Part shown: positions 24,256-32,306 of the stretch, in pieces
Layout: each line of letters begins with the position of its first letter
Numbering within the stretch: the stretch's first letter is position 1
Origin: a virus
IMG/VR virus record: IMGVR_UViG_3300013118_000813
Coordinates: 1-34,147 of that record
Strand: one strand, 5' to 3'
Length of the DNA stretch: 34,147 nucleotides
Program-made: the position numbers and the translations under genes
Notes under the pieces: model-generated
Told to the model about the DNA's origin: nothing
Seen by the model: only the letters and a program-made list of their open reading frames with translations
The model's database searches: none

Positions 24256-25253
24256 TCTTCCTTGATCCTCCTCTTGTTAAATATCTCTATGGCTGATTTC
24301 CGGCCCTCCTCACCAATCTGGCGGGCCAGGTTGTGGTCCTGGAGTAGGTCAATACACCACTGCCGCAGTTGTTTGTGGTCATCTGAGCAGTATCCATTAA
24401 CTCCGCTCCTGATAAAGTCGGGGACCTCATAAAGGTTGTGATCAGGGAAGTGGGAAGCATTGCCATACTGGGGCCCGATAGCAACCACTGGAATAGCTGT
24501 CATCCAAGCTTCCACGAAGTTCAGGGTATAGCTTGCGGGTGTTGTACCTGCAGCAAAATAGACCCTGTTGCCCTGCAGGGCTTCCTTCATCTCTTCAAAG
24601 GAGAGCTTGCCGCCGGAGAAGTCAACCTCCTCATTCCCGGGCCCATATAGAGTTCGGGGGAGGTCTCTGGTGACAGACTCAAAGAGGGTGAAGTTGCAGG
24701 CCTGGTCCCTCTGCTTCATACTCTGGGCGAAGGTTATCACCTGCTGCTTCTCACCTACGTAGCCGCCGAACTCATCCTGGTCCTTGTAGAAACGGATGAG
24801 GGCATCCTCACCTATGTAGCCAGGTATGGTACGCTCCCGGGGGGAGTAGCGGACAATTCTCAACCCCTGGCGGCGGTAGGGGAGAAGCCTCTGCTCCACA
24901 GAGCTAACGGATTGACCAATGGTCCTCCAAACCACTGGCTTGTGGCCCATGGCCTCCCAGTTCTTGGCAACCCAATCTGGTATGTGCATGACAATGACCA
25001 CATCAAAGCGGTCGACAAACTCCCGGGTGAGGAGCTCCTTGTTGTCAACCCCCGGTCGGCCCAGGGCGTGCCAGGCCTCCACATCCTCGGGGTCGTAGGT
25101 GGGATCAGGAATATCGGGCCGGAGATGATTATCCCCTCTGTTTCTAGGCTCTACATATGCCCCCGGGGAGAAGACATTGTGGCCCAGTTCATGAAATAAT
25201 CTCACCTCATCGAATTCGAGGATCTCGTGGCATGAGAGGTAAAGAAGCTTCAT
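24228..25253 (-). CDS. Glycosyltransferase-like protein
   Basis: I place the start at ATG 25251-25253 (341 residues), where GAGGAG lies five bases upstream, rather than 13 codons earlier. It begins MKLLYLSCHEILEFDEVRLF, a Rossmann-type opening. FDVVIVMHIPDWV and KPVVWRTIGQSVSSVEQRL lie in the first domain. The second has RVYFAAGTTPASYTLNFVEAW then MTAIPVVAIGP, a GT-B donor loop. Many glycosyltransferases of this group modify capsule-like or virion glycans. Acceptor and donor cannot be read from the sequence. Confidence 0.7.
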   Translation of the reverse strand: MKLLYLSCHEILEFDEVRLFHELGHNVFSPGAYVEPRNRGDNHLRPDIPDPTYDPEDVEAWHALGRPGVDNKELLTREFVDRFDVVIVMHIPDWVAKNWEAMGHKPVVWRTIGQSVSSVEQRLLPYRRQGLRIVRYSPRERTIPGYIGEDALIRFYKDQDEFGGYVGEKQQVITFAQSMKQRDQACNFTLFESVTRDLPRTLYGPGNEEVDFSGGKLSFEEMKEALQGNRVYFAAGTTPASYTLNFVEAWMTAIPVVAIGPQYGNASHFPDHNLYEVPDFIRSGVNGYCSDDHKQLRQWCIDLLQDHNLARQIGEEGRKSAIEIFNKRRIKEEWKLFLKSL

Positions 25254-25255
25254 TC

Positions 25256-25516
25256 CTACTCCTCTATACCCAGGGCGTCTGCTGTTGACCATCCAAGTTT
25301 GGACACTCTGTGCTCTGTCAGGTCTTTTTCATACTCTATCAGATCAGGTGTAAAAGTCACCGTCAATTTAGGTTGCCCGCGCTGTCGCTCTTCGTATGGG
25401 GAAAACAAACTAGAATTGTGCTCCTTATATTCTACTGAAACAGTTACTATCCCCTCTACCTCAACTCCGTCTATAAAGAGCCTTTTACCGTCTTCTATTA
25501 TGTCTACCTTAGACAT
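25256..25516 (-). CDS. Unknown 86-residue protein
   Basis: I use the ATG at 25514-25516, which overlaps the upstream stop as TAATG. The product begins MSKVDIIEDGKRLFIDGVEV. It is beta-rich and acidic, without Cys or membrane segments. The family was not recognised. Confidence 0.5.
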   Translation of the reverse strand: MSKVDIIEDGKRLFIDGVEVEGIVTVSVEYKEHNSSLFSPYEERQRGQPKLTVTFTPDLIEYEKDLTEHRVSKLGWSTADALGIEE

Positions 25517-25899
25517 TAGAGCCACCCCTCTCCGGTCCAGATACGTTCCTTTTCATAGATCATCTGCTTCTCATACTCATGCCTCCTTGCACGTATCCAA
25601 GCTTCATCTACGGGTTGGAAGCAAAGGATAGAGCGCTTGATACGAAGTGGGTCATGATAGATATACTCTGATACTATTTGCCTTTCCGGATCGCCTACAC
25701 CAATCAAATACCATTTTTGCCACTCACGGTCGAAGATTAATTGAAAGATAATCTCCTCCTCTTCCTTAAGAGCGCTCATTTCTGTATCGGTGCACTCATA
25801 CACGGTAGGGAAATAGGTATCCATCTCGTAGAATGATTTAGCTAAGACCATAATGGGTTTGGGAAGGCTATCAATGCGCTTAATCTGCTTCACTGTCAT
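25516..25899 (-). CDS. Unknown 127-residue protein
   Basis: The product begins MTVKQIKRIDSLPKPIMVLA. It has several aromatic residues and a WQKWYLIGVGDPERQIV stretch, then a basic helical C terminus (ARRHEYEKQMIYEKERIW). The start overlaps the ClpP-like gene by 20 bases. No family was recognised. Confidence 0.5.
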   Translation of the reverse strand: MTVKQIKRIDSLPKPIMVLAKSFYEMDTYFPTVYECTDTEMSALKEEEEIIFQLIFDREWQKWYLIGVGDPERQIVSEYIYHDPLRIKRSILCFQPVDEAWIRARRHEYEKQMIYEKERIWTGEGWL

Positions 25900-26446
25900 T
25901 CTCCACAGGATCAGTTATTGCCTGCCAGAATGGAAAGGAGGTAAGGATATTATGAACTATGCCTATCTCCTTAGCATCATCCGCAACAAAGAATGATTCT
26001 GCTAGGGCTATAGTAGTAAACTCATCCTCCGGTATACCTAAACGCTCCGCCATTATCCTGGTGGAATGTTCAAACTGTCTCCTAGCAAAGCTTGCGACAT
26101 CAAACATGGTGGTGGGAGTACTATCCACCTCATTCGACCACCGTGGGGGATGGAGAAGAAACACTGAATTAGGAAGGGCATAGCGTTCGCAACCTCCTAT
26201 GTAAGCACAAAAGGCAGAGCTGTATACAGTACCAATGGCATAGGTATGAATGGGTGCCTCCGCCAGGGTAAAGCAATCAAATAAGGCCATACCATCATTA
26301 AAATGGCCTCCACCGGAATTAACCATAACTTTGATGGGAGCCTTTGAATCCTCCCGCAACATATCCTCCATATCCTTGATAGTCTCAAGAACCAGAGTCT
26401 CGTTTATCTCACCAATAAGTGCAATCGTCCTGTTCTTATCCTCCAA
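25880..26446 (-). CDS. clpP: ClpP-like serine protease
   Basis: The product is 188 residues of the S14 family. VMVNSGGGHFNDGMALFD is the substrate-loop region. GTVYSS (72-77) places the nucleophile at Ser76, and FLLHPP places the His at 99. The usual Asp position seems to hold Glu150, since the segment reads ALAESFFVADDAKEIGIV. The start codon is TTG (26444-26446), with AGGAGG nine bases ahead. Phage ClpP-like proteins are often prohead proteases, but a different maturation protease lies at 3484-5265. This one may process another protein or act with a host Clp ATPase. Confidence 0.85.
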   Translation of the reverse strand: MEDKNRTIALIGEINETLVLETIKDMEDMLREDSKAPIKVMVNSGGGHFNDGMALFDCFTLAEAPIHTYAIGTVYSSAFCAYIGGCERYALPNSVFLLHPPRWSNEVDSTPTTMFDVASFARRQFEHSTRIMAERLGIPEDEFTTIALAESFFVADDAKEIGIVHNILTSFPFWQAITDPVENDSEAD

Positions 26447-26531
26447 TAGTTATATCCTCCTATATATATATTATGCGTGGGTATGTGTGTATTTATGTTA
26501 CACACACATATGTTCTGGTGCCGGGTTGTTA
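26447..26531 (-). promoter_or_regulatory. Leader of the ClpP-like gene with a palindromic hairpin
   Basis: ATGTGTGT (26483-26490) and ACACACAT (26502-26509) form an eight-pair stem with an 11-base loop. An AT-rich TATATATATA run follows in minus-strand sense, then AGGAGG. There is no U-run, so termination is unlikely. The hairpin could affect start access. Confidence 0.4.
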
Positions 26532-26789
26532 CTATTCAACCACGACGGTCTCAATATAATTAATCTGACCTATGTACTTGGTGCTTATATAAGAATCTGT
26601 AACAATATTATCAGAATAATCCACAAAGGGGACACGGCTCACATGGGTATGGACATTAATGATGGAGAGCAAATCATCTCCAATACCCACCCGAAGATCT
26701 TCTAGTTCGGCGTTTATAGCACCTTCCAACTCGGCCATAGTGTCTTCGGAGATGAGTTTCACCCTCTGTATCTCATAAGTACTAGCCAT
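26532..26789 (-). CDS. Unknown 85-residue protein
   Basis: The product begins MASTYEIQRVKLISEDTMAE and is acidic, probably alpha/beta, with no Cys and no membrane segment. AAGGA stands nine bases before the ATG, and it overlaps the upstream gene by eight bases. No family was recognised. Confidence 0.5.
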   Translation of the reverse strand: MASTYEIQRVKLISEDTMAELEGAINAELEDLRVGIGDDLLSIINVHTHVSRVPFVDYSDNIVTDSYISTKYIGQINYIETVVVE

Positions 26790-27147
26790 GTTGTAAATTC
26801 CTTATTAAATCAGCCTCAACAATATTATCTCCCTCGAAGGCGAAGAGTGTATCCATATTACTGTATTCACACATAACACCCTCTAACCTCAGGAGTAACC
26901 CGCCTCCCTTGCCAAAAACCGGGAACCCATTAACACGAGATACATAAGGCTCCAAACCCTTTGTGGCGTTCCGTACCTCACATACCCAGGAGTGATTGAA
27001 GCTGATACTGATATTCTCAGGTTCCTCTCGCAGGAGGTTAATTAACCAATTCTCTATCATAGAACTCCTCTTCTCCTTCTCCTTTTCCTCTTCCTCTCTT
27101 CTAACCCAAATAACATTTCCATCACTTCCCCATTTGAAGATAACCAT
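26782..27147 (-). CDS. Unknown 121-residue protein
   Basis: The product begins MVIFKWGSDGNVIWVRREEE and has a Glu/Lys-rich stretch (EEEEKEKEKR, 18-27) encoded by a polypurine run, then an NWLINLLREEPENISISF domain. AGGAGGT lies very close to the ATG. No family was recognised. Confidence 0.5.
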   Translation of the reverse strand: MVIFKWGSDGNVIWVRREEEEKEKEKRSSMIENWLINLLREEPENISISFNHSWVCEVRNATKGLEPYVSRVNGFPVFGKGGGLLLRLEGVMCEYSNMDTLFAFEGDNIVEADLIRNLQHG

Positions 27148-27194
27148 ATACCTCCTCTCTTCTACTATCTAGGTTCATCAATCACCTCTTAGTG

Positions 27195-27422
27195 TCACTC
27201 ATATTCCCACTTCTCTTGTACTATCTCCTCTCCCTCTACCCACTCAACCACGACCGCGGTCTGCATTCGGTAAAGACGTCCACAATCACAAGAGGTACTA
27301 ATGTAATTATAAAGCTCCAATGGCTTTCCACAACCTATGCAGCTAATTGAGGCACTCTGTTCGTTTATAGTAAATTCTTCTTCCTCCAGGAGCCATTCCT
27401 CTGAACCTTCTATAATCTTCAT
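27195..27422 (-). CDS. Small zinc-ribbon-like protein, 75 residues
   Basis: I use the ATG at 27420-27422 (ATGA overlap, GGAG nine bases ahead) rather than a GTG five codons earlier. The product has CIGCG and CDCGR as CxxC and CxC ligands in its middle, within otherwise acidic, Glu-rich sequence. This may be a zinc ribbon. No function is evident. Confidence 0.5.
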   Translation of the reverse strand: MKIIEGSEEWLLEEEEFTINEQSASISCIGCGKPLELYNYISTSCDCGRLYRMQTAVVVEWVEGEEIVQEKWEYE

Positions 27423-28693
27423 CTCAAATTTCTCCACGCCTGGGCATTACGGTTAAAATATCTGTTTCTATAACGCTTACGTGTGTGAGTCCCTTCCTCA
27501 AGAGTATCCACCAGGGGCTGAAGGTCTTCTTCGCTGGAGGGGACTTCCATAATCGCATTAAACTTTTCCGCCTCCAGGAGATCACGTATACGCTGGACTG
27601 TGGTATAGAGAGGGAGTGCACTTACCCGTCCCTCGACAGGAGGAGATTCATCACCACCGGGTGTATCTGCACCACCATCGCCCCCATCAGAACCGCCAAG
27701 TGTGTCAACGCCTGCAGGGATATTTATATTGGCCTGATTCTCTATTGCACCGGCGGCGGAGCGGTTAACGAAGTCAAGAACTGTCTTGGCGGCGGTTAGA
27801 CATTCTACCCCTGACCAAAATTCATCTCCGGTATGATCCATATCATCAAAACCCTCGTAGTCCAATCCAGTATCCTCAGTATCTTCCAGGTCAGAACAGT
27901 CACCACTAATTTCACATAATATCTCGGCCCTCTTTCTCTTCAGCTTCTTAATGAATTTCTTTACCTTCTTACCAATACCAGCAGGAATCTTTGTTAACTT
28001 AAGTTTCTTACAGAAATAAATGATGAAGCCGTAGACAAAATAGAGAAGGAGCTTCCAGAGAAGAGTCATTATATCCAGGAGGGCAGACTGCTGCATCTCC
28101 TCAATTACCACATCAATGGGGGCCAATTCGGCATCATCCCCCTCATTAATGTAACTCATTTCCTCCATCTCCTGGCAATTTGCTGGTTTACCTTGTGGCT
28201 TAGGAATAAGTGGCTGTCCATACTCATCCTGTTGAGCAAAGATATAGTTCACAGGATCAACTCCGTAGGTATGGAGCATAGCATCCATGGAAAGCGTGAG
28301 GGCCCTTTTGTATGTTGTAAAATCCACAACACCGGTTGTATAATCAGATTCATAGGGGCGGGTACCCAGGGGAGCCGGGCCTTTACTCCGGTTAAGTATA
28401 TCAACTGCCTGGGACAGTCTAGGCCGCTCTGTTGGATTAAAGGTAAACCTCAAGTCCTCCAGCATTTCTTCAAGACGTTCTTCAATATCATCCAACTTCT
28501 CCTCGGTCCTGATAAGTTTATTCAGCCGGCGTCTACGTCTCTGCTTAACACCATCTACCCTTGACTCACGCCTAGCCTCGATATCATCCTCGGCGCGTAT
28601 ACCGCCATCCCCTGATATAGGTCTCCTGCGGAACTCAATATCGGGTTTATACTTAAGTACTCTACGTTTTTCTGTTGGTGTGTCTCCGGCCAT
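27419..28693 (-). CDS. Unknown 424-residue protein with a membrane segment
   Basis: The N terminus is basic and coiled (KQRRRRRLNKLIRTEEKLDD, about 51-70). A hydrophobic stretch, LLDIMTLLWKLLLYFVYGFI, lies near 206-225, then a Lys-rich helix (KKVKKFIKKLKRKR). An acidic linker (SDGGDGGADTPGGDE) precedes a small C-terminal domain. This layout (apolar centre, charged flanks, acidic Gly-rich linker, small tail domain) echoes the 586-residue protein at 7406-9166. No family was recognised. It may be membrane-active or structural. Confidence 0.55.
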   Translation of the reverse strand: MAGDTPTEKRRVLKYKPDIEFRRRPISGDGGIRAEDDIEARRESRVDGVKQRRRRRLNKLIRTEEKLDDIEERLEEMLEDLRFTFNPTERPRLSQAVDILNRSKGPAPLGTRPYESDYTTGVVDFTTYKRALTLSMDAMLHTYGVDPVNYIFAQQDEYGQPLIPKPQGKPANCQEMEEMSYINEGDDAELAPIDVVIEEMQQSALLDIMTLLWKLLLYFVYGFIIYFCKKLKLTKIPAGIGKKVKKFIKKLKRKRAEILCEISGDCSDLEDTEDTGLDYEGFDDMDHTGDEFWSGVECLTAAKTVLDFVNRSAAGAIENQANINIPAGVDTLGGSDGGDGGADTPGGDESPPVEGRVSALPLYTTVQRIRDLLEAEKFNAIMEVPSSEEDLQPLVDTLEEGTHTRKRYRNRYFNRNAQAWRNLR

Positions 28694-29192
28694 GACCTCT
28701 TTTTCTCTTATTAGTGGTAGTACCAGTCTTTCTCTTTCTCTCTTCTGTTCCCTTCCCCTCCTCCTTCTTTTTCTTCTTCTCCTTCCTCTCTGTCTGTTTA
28801 CGGTAACAATATTTATCCAATAACCTTACCAAACTTCGTTCGGCTCTTTTGTTTGGGAGTTCTATAATATCATACCACAGAGGTACAGCCCCAGAACCAT
28901 TCAGTTGTGGGTTATTCTCTGGATGGGGATGGGCAAGGGAGTAACAATCAACGGTTAACCAACTCATATCACTTACTTCCACGTATCGACGAAGGAGCTT
29001 AGGTATAAACTCGCCCTCGTCCAACAACATATCAAATGAGGATCCTGTGAGAACCAGGTTAAATTCCTCGTAGTCATTTTTAATCCAGACAGATAGTTGG
29101 TCAATGAGATAATCAAGGGCATACATACCCTGGTAATGATTTACCGTGTAGATATAGAGAGGATCCTCGGCTACGTGCTTAACTATGATCAT
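28662..29192 (-). CDS. Unknown 176-residue protein with a long basic tail
   Basis: The product begins MIIVKHVAEDPLYIYTVNHY with an alpha/beta-like domain over about 130 residues. The last 45 residues are almost all Lys, Arg, Glu, Thr and Gly (KEKKKKKEEGKGTEERKRK). AGGAG is a distant 16 bases from the ATG. The upstream reading frame is open in the same frame through a His-coding run to the TAG of the preceding gene. No family was recognised. Confidence 0.5.
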   Translation of the reverse strand: MIIVKHVAEDPLYIYTVNHYQGMYALDYLIDQLSVWIKNDYEEFNLVLTGSSFDMLLDEGEFIPKLLRRYVEVSDMSWLTVDCYSLAHPHPENNPQLNGSGAVPLWYDIIELPNKRAERSLVRLLDKYCYRKQTERKEKKKKKEEGKGTEERKRKTGTTTNKRKRGHGRRHTNRKT

Positions 29193-29288
29193 AGTATCTT
29201 TAGCTGGTCTCCTATTTTGGTGATAATAATGGTGGTGGTGGTGGTGATGGTGGTGGTAAGTACGACGTCGTGTGTGACGTGATCTAGG
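29193..29288 (-). repeat. 96-base spacer with a GGT microsatellite; in-frame His codons on minus strand
   Basis: The + strand has ggtggtggtggtggtgatgg and continuation at about 29231-29258. On the minus strand, read in the frame shared by the genes on both sides, this gives nine His codons, then two Tyr and one more His. No start codon lies in the spacer in this frame. The tract may have grown by slippage. Confidence 0.7.
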
Positions 29289-29651
29289 CTAAGCGTTTCG
29301 CCTTACGTTCTTACGTCGCTTAATGGTATAGTGCCTCTTACAAAGGCCCTTGGCATGATGGGGTTCATCACACCCATGCTCACTACAATTACCACCGACC
29401 CCTTTATTAGGGGGAGGTTTGGTTGGGCCCTTGCGCCTTACCTTACTATATTCAAAACCTGCAGCCTCCACAGCCTCCATCCACGAGCCAAAATAACGTA
29501 CAGCGGCTTTCCAGAGGGCATTGTTATTCTTCTTTACCCAGGTGGAGTAAACCTCCTCCAGCTGCTGTATCTCTCGTATTATACGTGGTTTATTCCACCG
29601 CCTACGAGAATATCCAAAGATTCTAACCGCTTTTCTTCTTCCTCTTCTCAT
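29289..29651 (-). CDS. DNA-binding protein with FGSW-type helical domain and Cys/His treble-clef-like tail
   Basis: The product is 120 residues, strongly basic. RIIREIQQLEEVYSTWVKKN and LWKAAVRYFGSWMEAVEAAG (about 23-66) form the tri-helical module found in phage and homing-associated DNA-binding proteins. A C-terminal CSEHGCDEPHHAKGLCKRHY (89-108) looks like a zinc knuckle. It starts ATGA-coupled to the glycosyltransferase upstream. The likely role is site-specific DNA binding, either a regulator or a remnant of an HNH-associated protein. No HNH catalytic core was seen. Confidence 0.65.
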   Translation of the reverse strand: MRRGRRKAVRIFGYSRRRWNKPRIIREIQQLEEVYSTWVKKNNNALWKAAVRYFGSWMEAVEAAGFEYSKVRRKGPTKPPPNKGVGGNCSEHGCDEPHHAKGLCKRHYTIKRRKNVRRNA

Positions 29652-30769
29652 GTCTTAGGTATGTCACGAAGGCGGCCCTGTATTAGTTCGCCAATGGTTG
29701 TGGAATTATACTGCTTCATATCTTTCTGTCCGGCCCTTCCCTTTTCCTGACACAGGGCAGGTTCTTCCAGGGCCCGACGAAGTAATTTGGAGGCATGCTT
29801 AAGATCAGGGTACCCCCAACTCATTAAGAATGGATTGTATATGGTATTTCGATTGGAACTAGTAACTGGACCAATTTTAATAGTATCTACCAGGAAACTA
29901 TTCTCCTCATTCTGGTATTCCAGGGAACCGCCCCAGTTATTAGAAAGAACTGGTACACCAGCAGCCAGGCTCTGAGAGTGGCCAAGGCCCCATCCCTCTG
30001 AGTAAGCAAGTGAGGTGAAGACACGAGCCTGTTGGTGTAGCCAGATAATATCCTGTTGCGGTAGGTTCTCCCCAAGGATTATAACAGGCGGGTATTGTTC
30101 CTTAGGAACTGCCTTTTTGATCCGAGCAATTGTATCAGCTGGTAACTCGGCCCCGTGAGTACCAAGGTGTGTACGACATACCAGAAGAGTATTATCCTGC
30201 GCGGAAAAGGTTTCGTAGTAGGTAGTAAGAAGGCCATCAGGGTTCTTTCGCTGGTCCCAGGTGCCTATGAACAGGAAAAGCACCTTCCCCTCAAAGTCCT
30301 GAGGATTCAGGGCAATAGGCTCAGCAGCAGATTGGAGGGGTTCTGCCTTAACAATATGAGGTATCTTGGTAATTGGGATACGAACGCCAGAATTACGGAA
30401 GGAGGTAACGTTAAACTCAGAAGGAACCCACACCTCCTGGAAATAACTATTAAGAATCTGTACCCATAAAGATGGAATAACATTAGCCTCGAAGACGGTA
30501 TAACAGATATTATACTTGTCCTCCACAGGTTTGGCAACATCTGGCTGTTTATGATGAATAATTGTGTCACAAACCCTCATTTCCTCCGACCTGGATAGCA
30601 ATTCCCTGATCAACTGCTCATCATCTCCTTCGTAAGTACCCTTCTGTCTGTATTCGGTCCAGAGAGAAAGGTTTATATCCACCCCCGCCTCGTGTATGGC
30701 CCTTATATACCCCAGAGCGGCTGATCCATACCCTGTAGGAGAGAGAGGAGCTATATACCCTACCCTCAT
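29648..30769 (-). CDS. Glycosyltransferase, GT4-like
   Basis: The product is 373 residues. The opening is MRVGYIAPLSPTGYGSAALG, with a Gly-rich Rossmann start. EVWVPSEFNVTSF and IPHIVKAEP lie at the hinge. The donor domain has VLFLFIGTWDQRKNPDGLL and SEGWGLGHSQSLAAGVPVL. In that loop the usual second Glu of the EX7E pair is Gln, which might weaken catalysis. It overlaps neighbours by ATGA on both sides. It lies apart from the main glycan module, between the nuclease and the DNA-binding protein. Confidence 0.8.
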   Translation of the reverse strand: MRVGYIAPLSPTGYGSAALGYIRAIHEAGVDINLSLWTEYRQKGTYEGDDEQLIRELLSRSEEMRVCDTIIHHKQPDVAKPVEDKYNICYTVFEANVIPSLWVQILNSYFQEVWVPSEFNVTSFRNSGVRIPITKIPHIVKAEPLQSAAEPIALNPQDFEGKVLFLFIGTWDQRKNPDGLLTTYYETFSAQDNTLLVCRTHLGTHGAELPADTIARIKKAVPKEQYPPVIILGENLPQQDIIWLHQQARVFTSLAYSEGWGLGHSQSLAAGVPVLSNNWGGSLEYQNEENSFLVDTIKIGPVTSSNRNTIYNPFLMSWGYPDLKHASKLLRRALEEPALCQEKGRAGQKDMKQYNSTTIGELIQGRLRDIPKT

Positions 30770-31611
30770 CCGTCTAAAATATCCACCAAGCTTTTTGGTT
30801 CTGCTACGTTTTCATCCTCTCGGCCCTCCACACTTCCCAGGGCAAGATAATTCTTACCTCCCCGACACATATCCCAATAACCACAGAATCGTGAACAGCA
30901 GGCCCAGGAGTCTGGCAGGGCAGGTGTAAATACCCCTTTGGATATATTCTCCGCCACGGACCTAATAGTAAACTCCATCCACTCCAGGTCCTTCTTTGTA
31001 CGCCGGCTAGTCACCATTCGGACCTTACCCTCAGGGTAACGGGGAGTTGGTTTTATGATACAGTTCAGGCCCACATCCTTCTTACCGGTGGCGTAAGAAT
31101 AGTAGGAGAGCTGTAAATCATTATCAGCCTGCCCCTGGGAACGAACCTTGCCAACAAACTTGTGATCGATAACAGACTTCTCCGTTATCAAATCTGTGTA
31201 ACCGAGCATTTCCACCCCGTCTACTGCCAGAGAGAGTTCTCTCTCCACACCATCCTCCACAGGCTGGAGGCCGGGGGCAATCTCACGCTGGTGTAGAGAT
31301 ATAGCCCGTATGCCCTTGTCCTTAATTATCCCGGGCCTCTGGCCCTCCCAGTCCTCCACCTCCACAGACTTAACATCAAACTGGTCGGAGAATTCGTCCA
31401 GAATCTGCTGAGTAGGTAGGTCAATCTTGGTCTCAATCTTCTGGAAGAAGTTTTTCTCCAGGGCTTTATGGCCTGAGGAGCCAAAGACCAGCGCCACGGA
31501 GGGTGGGCTGATAATACCCTTGACGTAGCGGAAATGATATCTTAGTCCGCAAGTCATAAATGTTTGGACCTGCGAGATGCTCAGATAACCCTTCGGTAGT
31601 TGTAGTGCCAT
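30766..31611 (-). CDS. Cas4/RecB-like PD-(D/E)XK nuclease with a Cys cluster
   Basis: I start at ATG 31609-31611 (281 residues), with GGAGGG eight bases ahead. The fold markers are SISQVQTFMTCGLRYHFRYV (11-30), GSSGHKAL with His49, GYTDLI with Asp140, IDHK with Asp149 and Lys151, and QLSYYSY (167-173). Cys21 plus the C-terminal Cys238/239, Cys243 and Cys249 match the iron-sulfur site of Cas4 and AddB relatives. A likely job is DNA end processing in recombination or replication. No CRISPR genes lie nearby, so a Cas function is not suggested. It ends ATGA-coupled to the glycosyltransferase. Confidence 0.8.
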   Translation of the reverse strand: MALQLPKGYLSISQVQTFMTCGLRYHFRYVKGIISPPSVALVFGSSGHKALEKNFFQKIETKIDLPTQQILDEFSDQFDVKSVEVEDWEGQRPGIIKDKGIRAISLHQREIAPGLQPVEDGVERELSLAVDGVEMLGYTDLITEKSVIDHKFVGKVRSQGQADNDLQLSYYSYATGKKDVGLNCIIKPTPRYPEGKVRMVTSRRTKKDLEWMEFTIRSVAENISKGVFTPALPDSWACCSRFCGYWDMCRGGKNYLALGSVEGREDENVAEPKSLVDILDG

Positions 31612-31612
31612 C

Positions 31613-31903
31613 CTAATATCCCTCCACAATTTTATCCGTAGCCTTGCTCTTTTCCCAGGTTACGGGCCTATCCTCAAAAGGATTAAATCCGTGTACATGC
31701 GCGAAAAGAACCAGACCACCGAGAGTTTCCTGGTAGTAATCTAGTTCTCCTGGATCGGTAATACGTTTTATGGTGCCGTCGGAGTAACGGTGTTCTACGT
31801 AGGTAAGCTTTTCAACGGGGTAATCAGTATCATCAGTATCAGATTCCGTATTGTATGCTCTGGCGGCTATTTCAGCACCCTCCCTTTCTTCTTCTCCTCT
31901 CAT
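31613..31903 (-). CDS. Unknown 96-residue acidic protein
   Basis: The product begins MRGEEEREGAEIAARAYNTE. It is Asp/Glu-rich with a DPGELDYYQETLGGLVLFAH segment. AAGGAGGT is 13 bases from the ATG. The stop is one base before the nuclease start, so co-expression is likely. No family was recognised. Confidence 0.5.
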   Translation of the reverse strand: MRGEEEREGAEIAARAYNTESDTDDTDYPVEKLTYVEHRYSDGTIKRITDPGELDYYQETLGGLVLFAHVHGFNPFEDRPVTWEKSKATDKIVEGY

Positions 31904-31953
31904 AGATTATTGATATACCTCCTTCACTTGTATATGGGTGTTGTGTCCTCTAA

Positions 31954-32238
31954 CTAGTCATACATTTCCTTGGGTGGTGGGGCATCCGGCCATTTTGAAA
32001 AGGCCTCGCCCAACTTCATCTTCATTTCTGCAATATCAACGAAGTCATTATCACCTTCTTCACCCAGAATCCACCGTAAGCCCGCGGTATAACCCTCCAG
32101 AAGGGCTTCTTGTAGGAGAATGGCTCCTACCTGGTGTTTACTTTTCTTGGTAGTCTCCAATACTTTATCCTGTAATTTGCAGAGAAATTTATTGAGGGAG
32201 GCTAAACGGTTGGTTGTTTCTACTTTTGAACGCATCAT
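31954..32238 (-). CDS. Unknown 94-residue helical protein
   Basis: The product begins MMRSKVETTNRLASLNKFLC and is largely helical, with a Pro-rich tail (DAPPPKEMYD). No obvious SD was found. It follows the structured G-rich spacer. No family was recognised. Confidence 0.45.
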   Translation of the reverse strand: MMRSKVETTNRLASLNKFLCKLQDKVLETTKKSKHQVGAILLQEALLEGYTAGLRWILGEEGDNDFVDIAEMKMKLGEAFSKWPDAPPPKEMYD

Positions 32239-32306
32239 AATTTACAACAATAATAGGCGCAAACCTAACCTTTTCTTCACTTTTATTTATTATTAGTTAC
32301 CAAGCA

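Noticed and set aside
29289-29291. TAG as a reassigned sense codon in this phage
   Set aside because: Many clear genes here end in TAG (for example bS21, the portal and the gene at 1402), so reassignment is unlikely.
30766-31611. The Cas4-like nuclease as part of a CRISPR system
   Set aside because: No repeat array or other cas gene is present. Such nucleases are common in phage replication regions.
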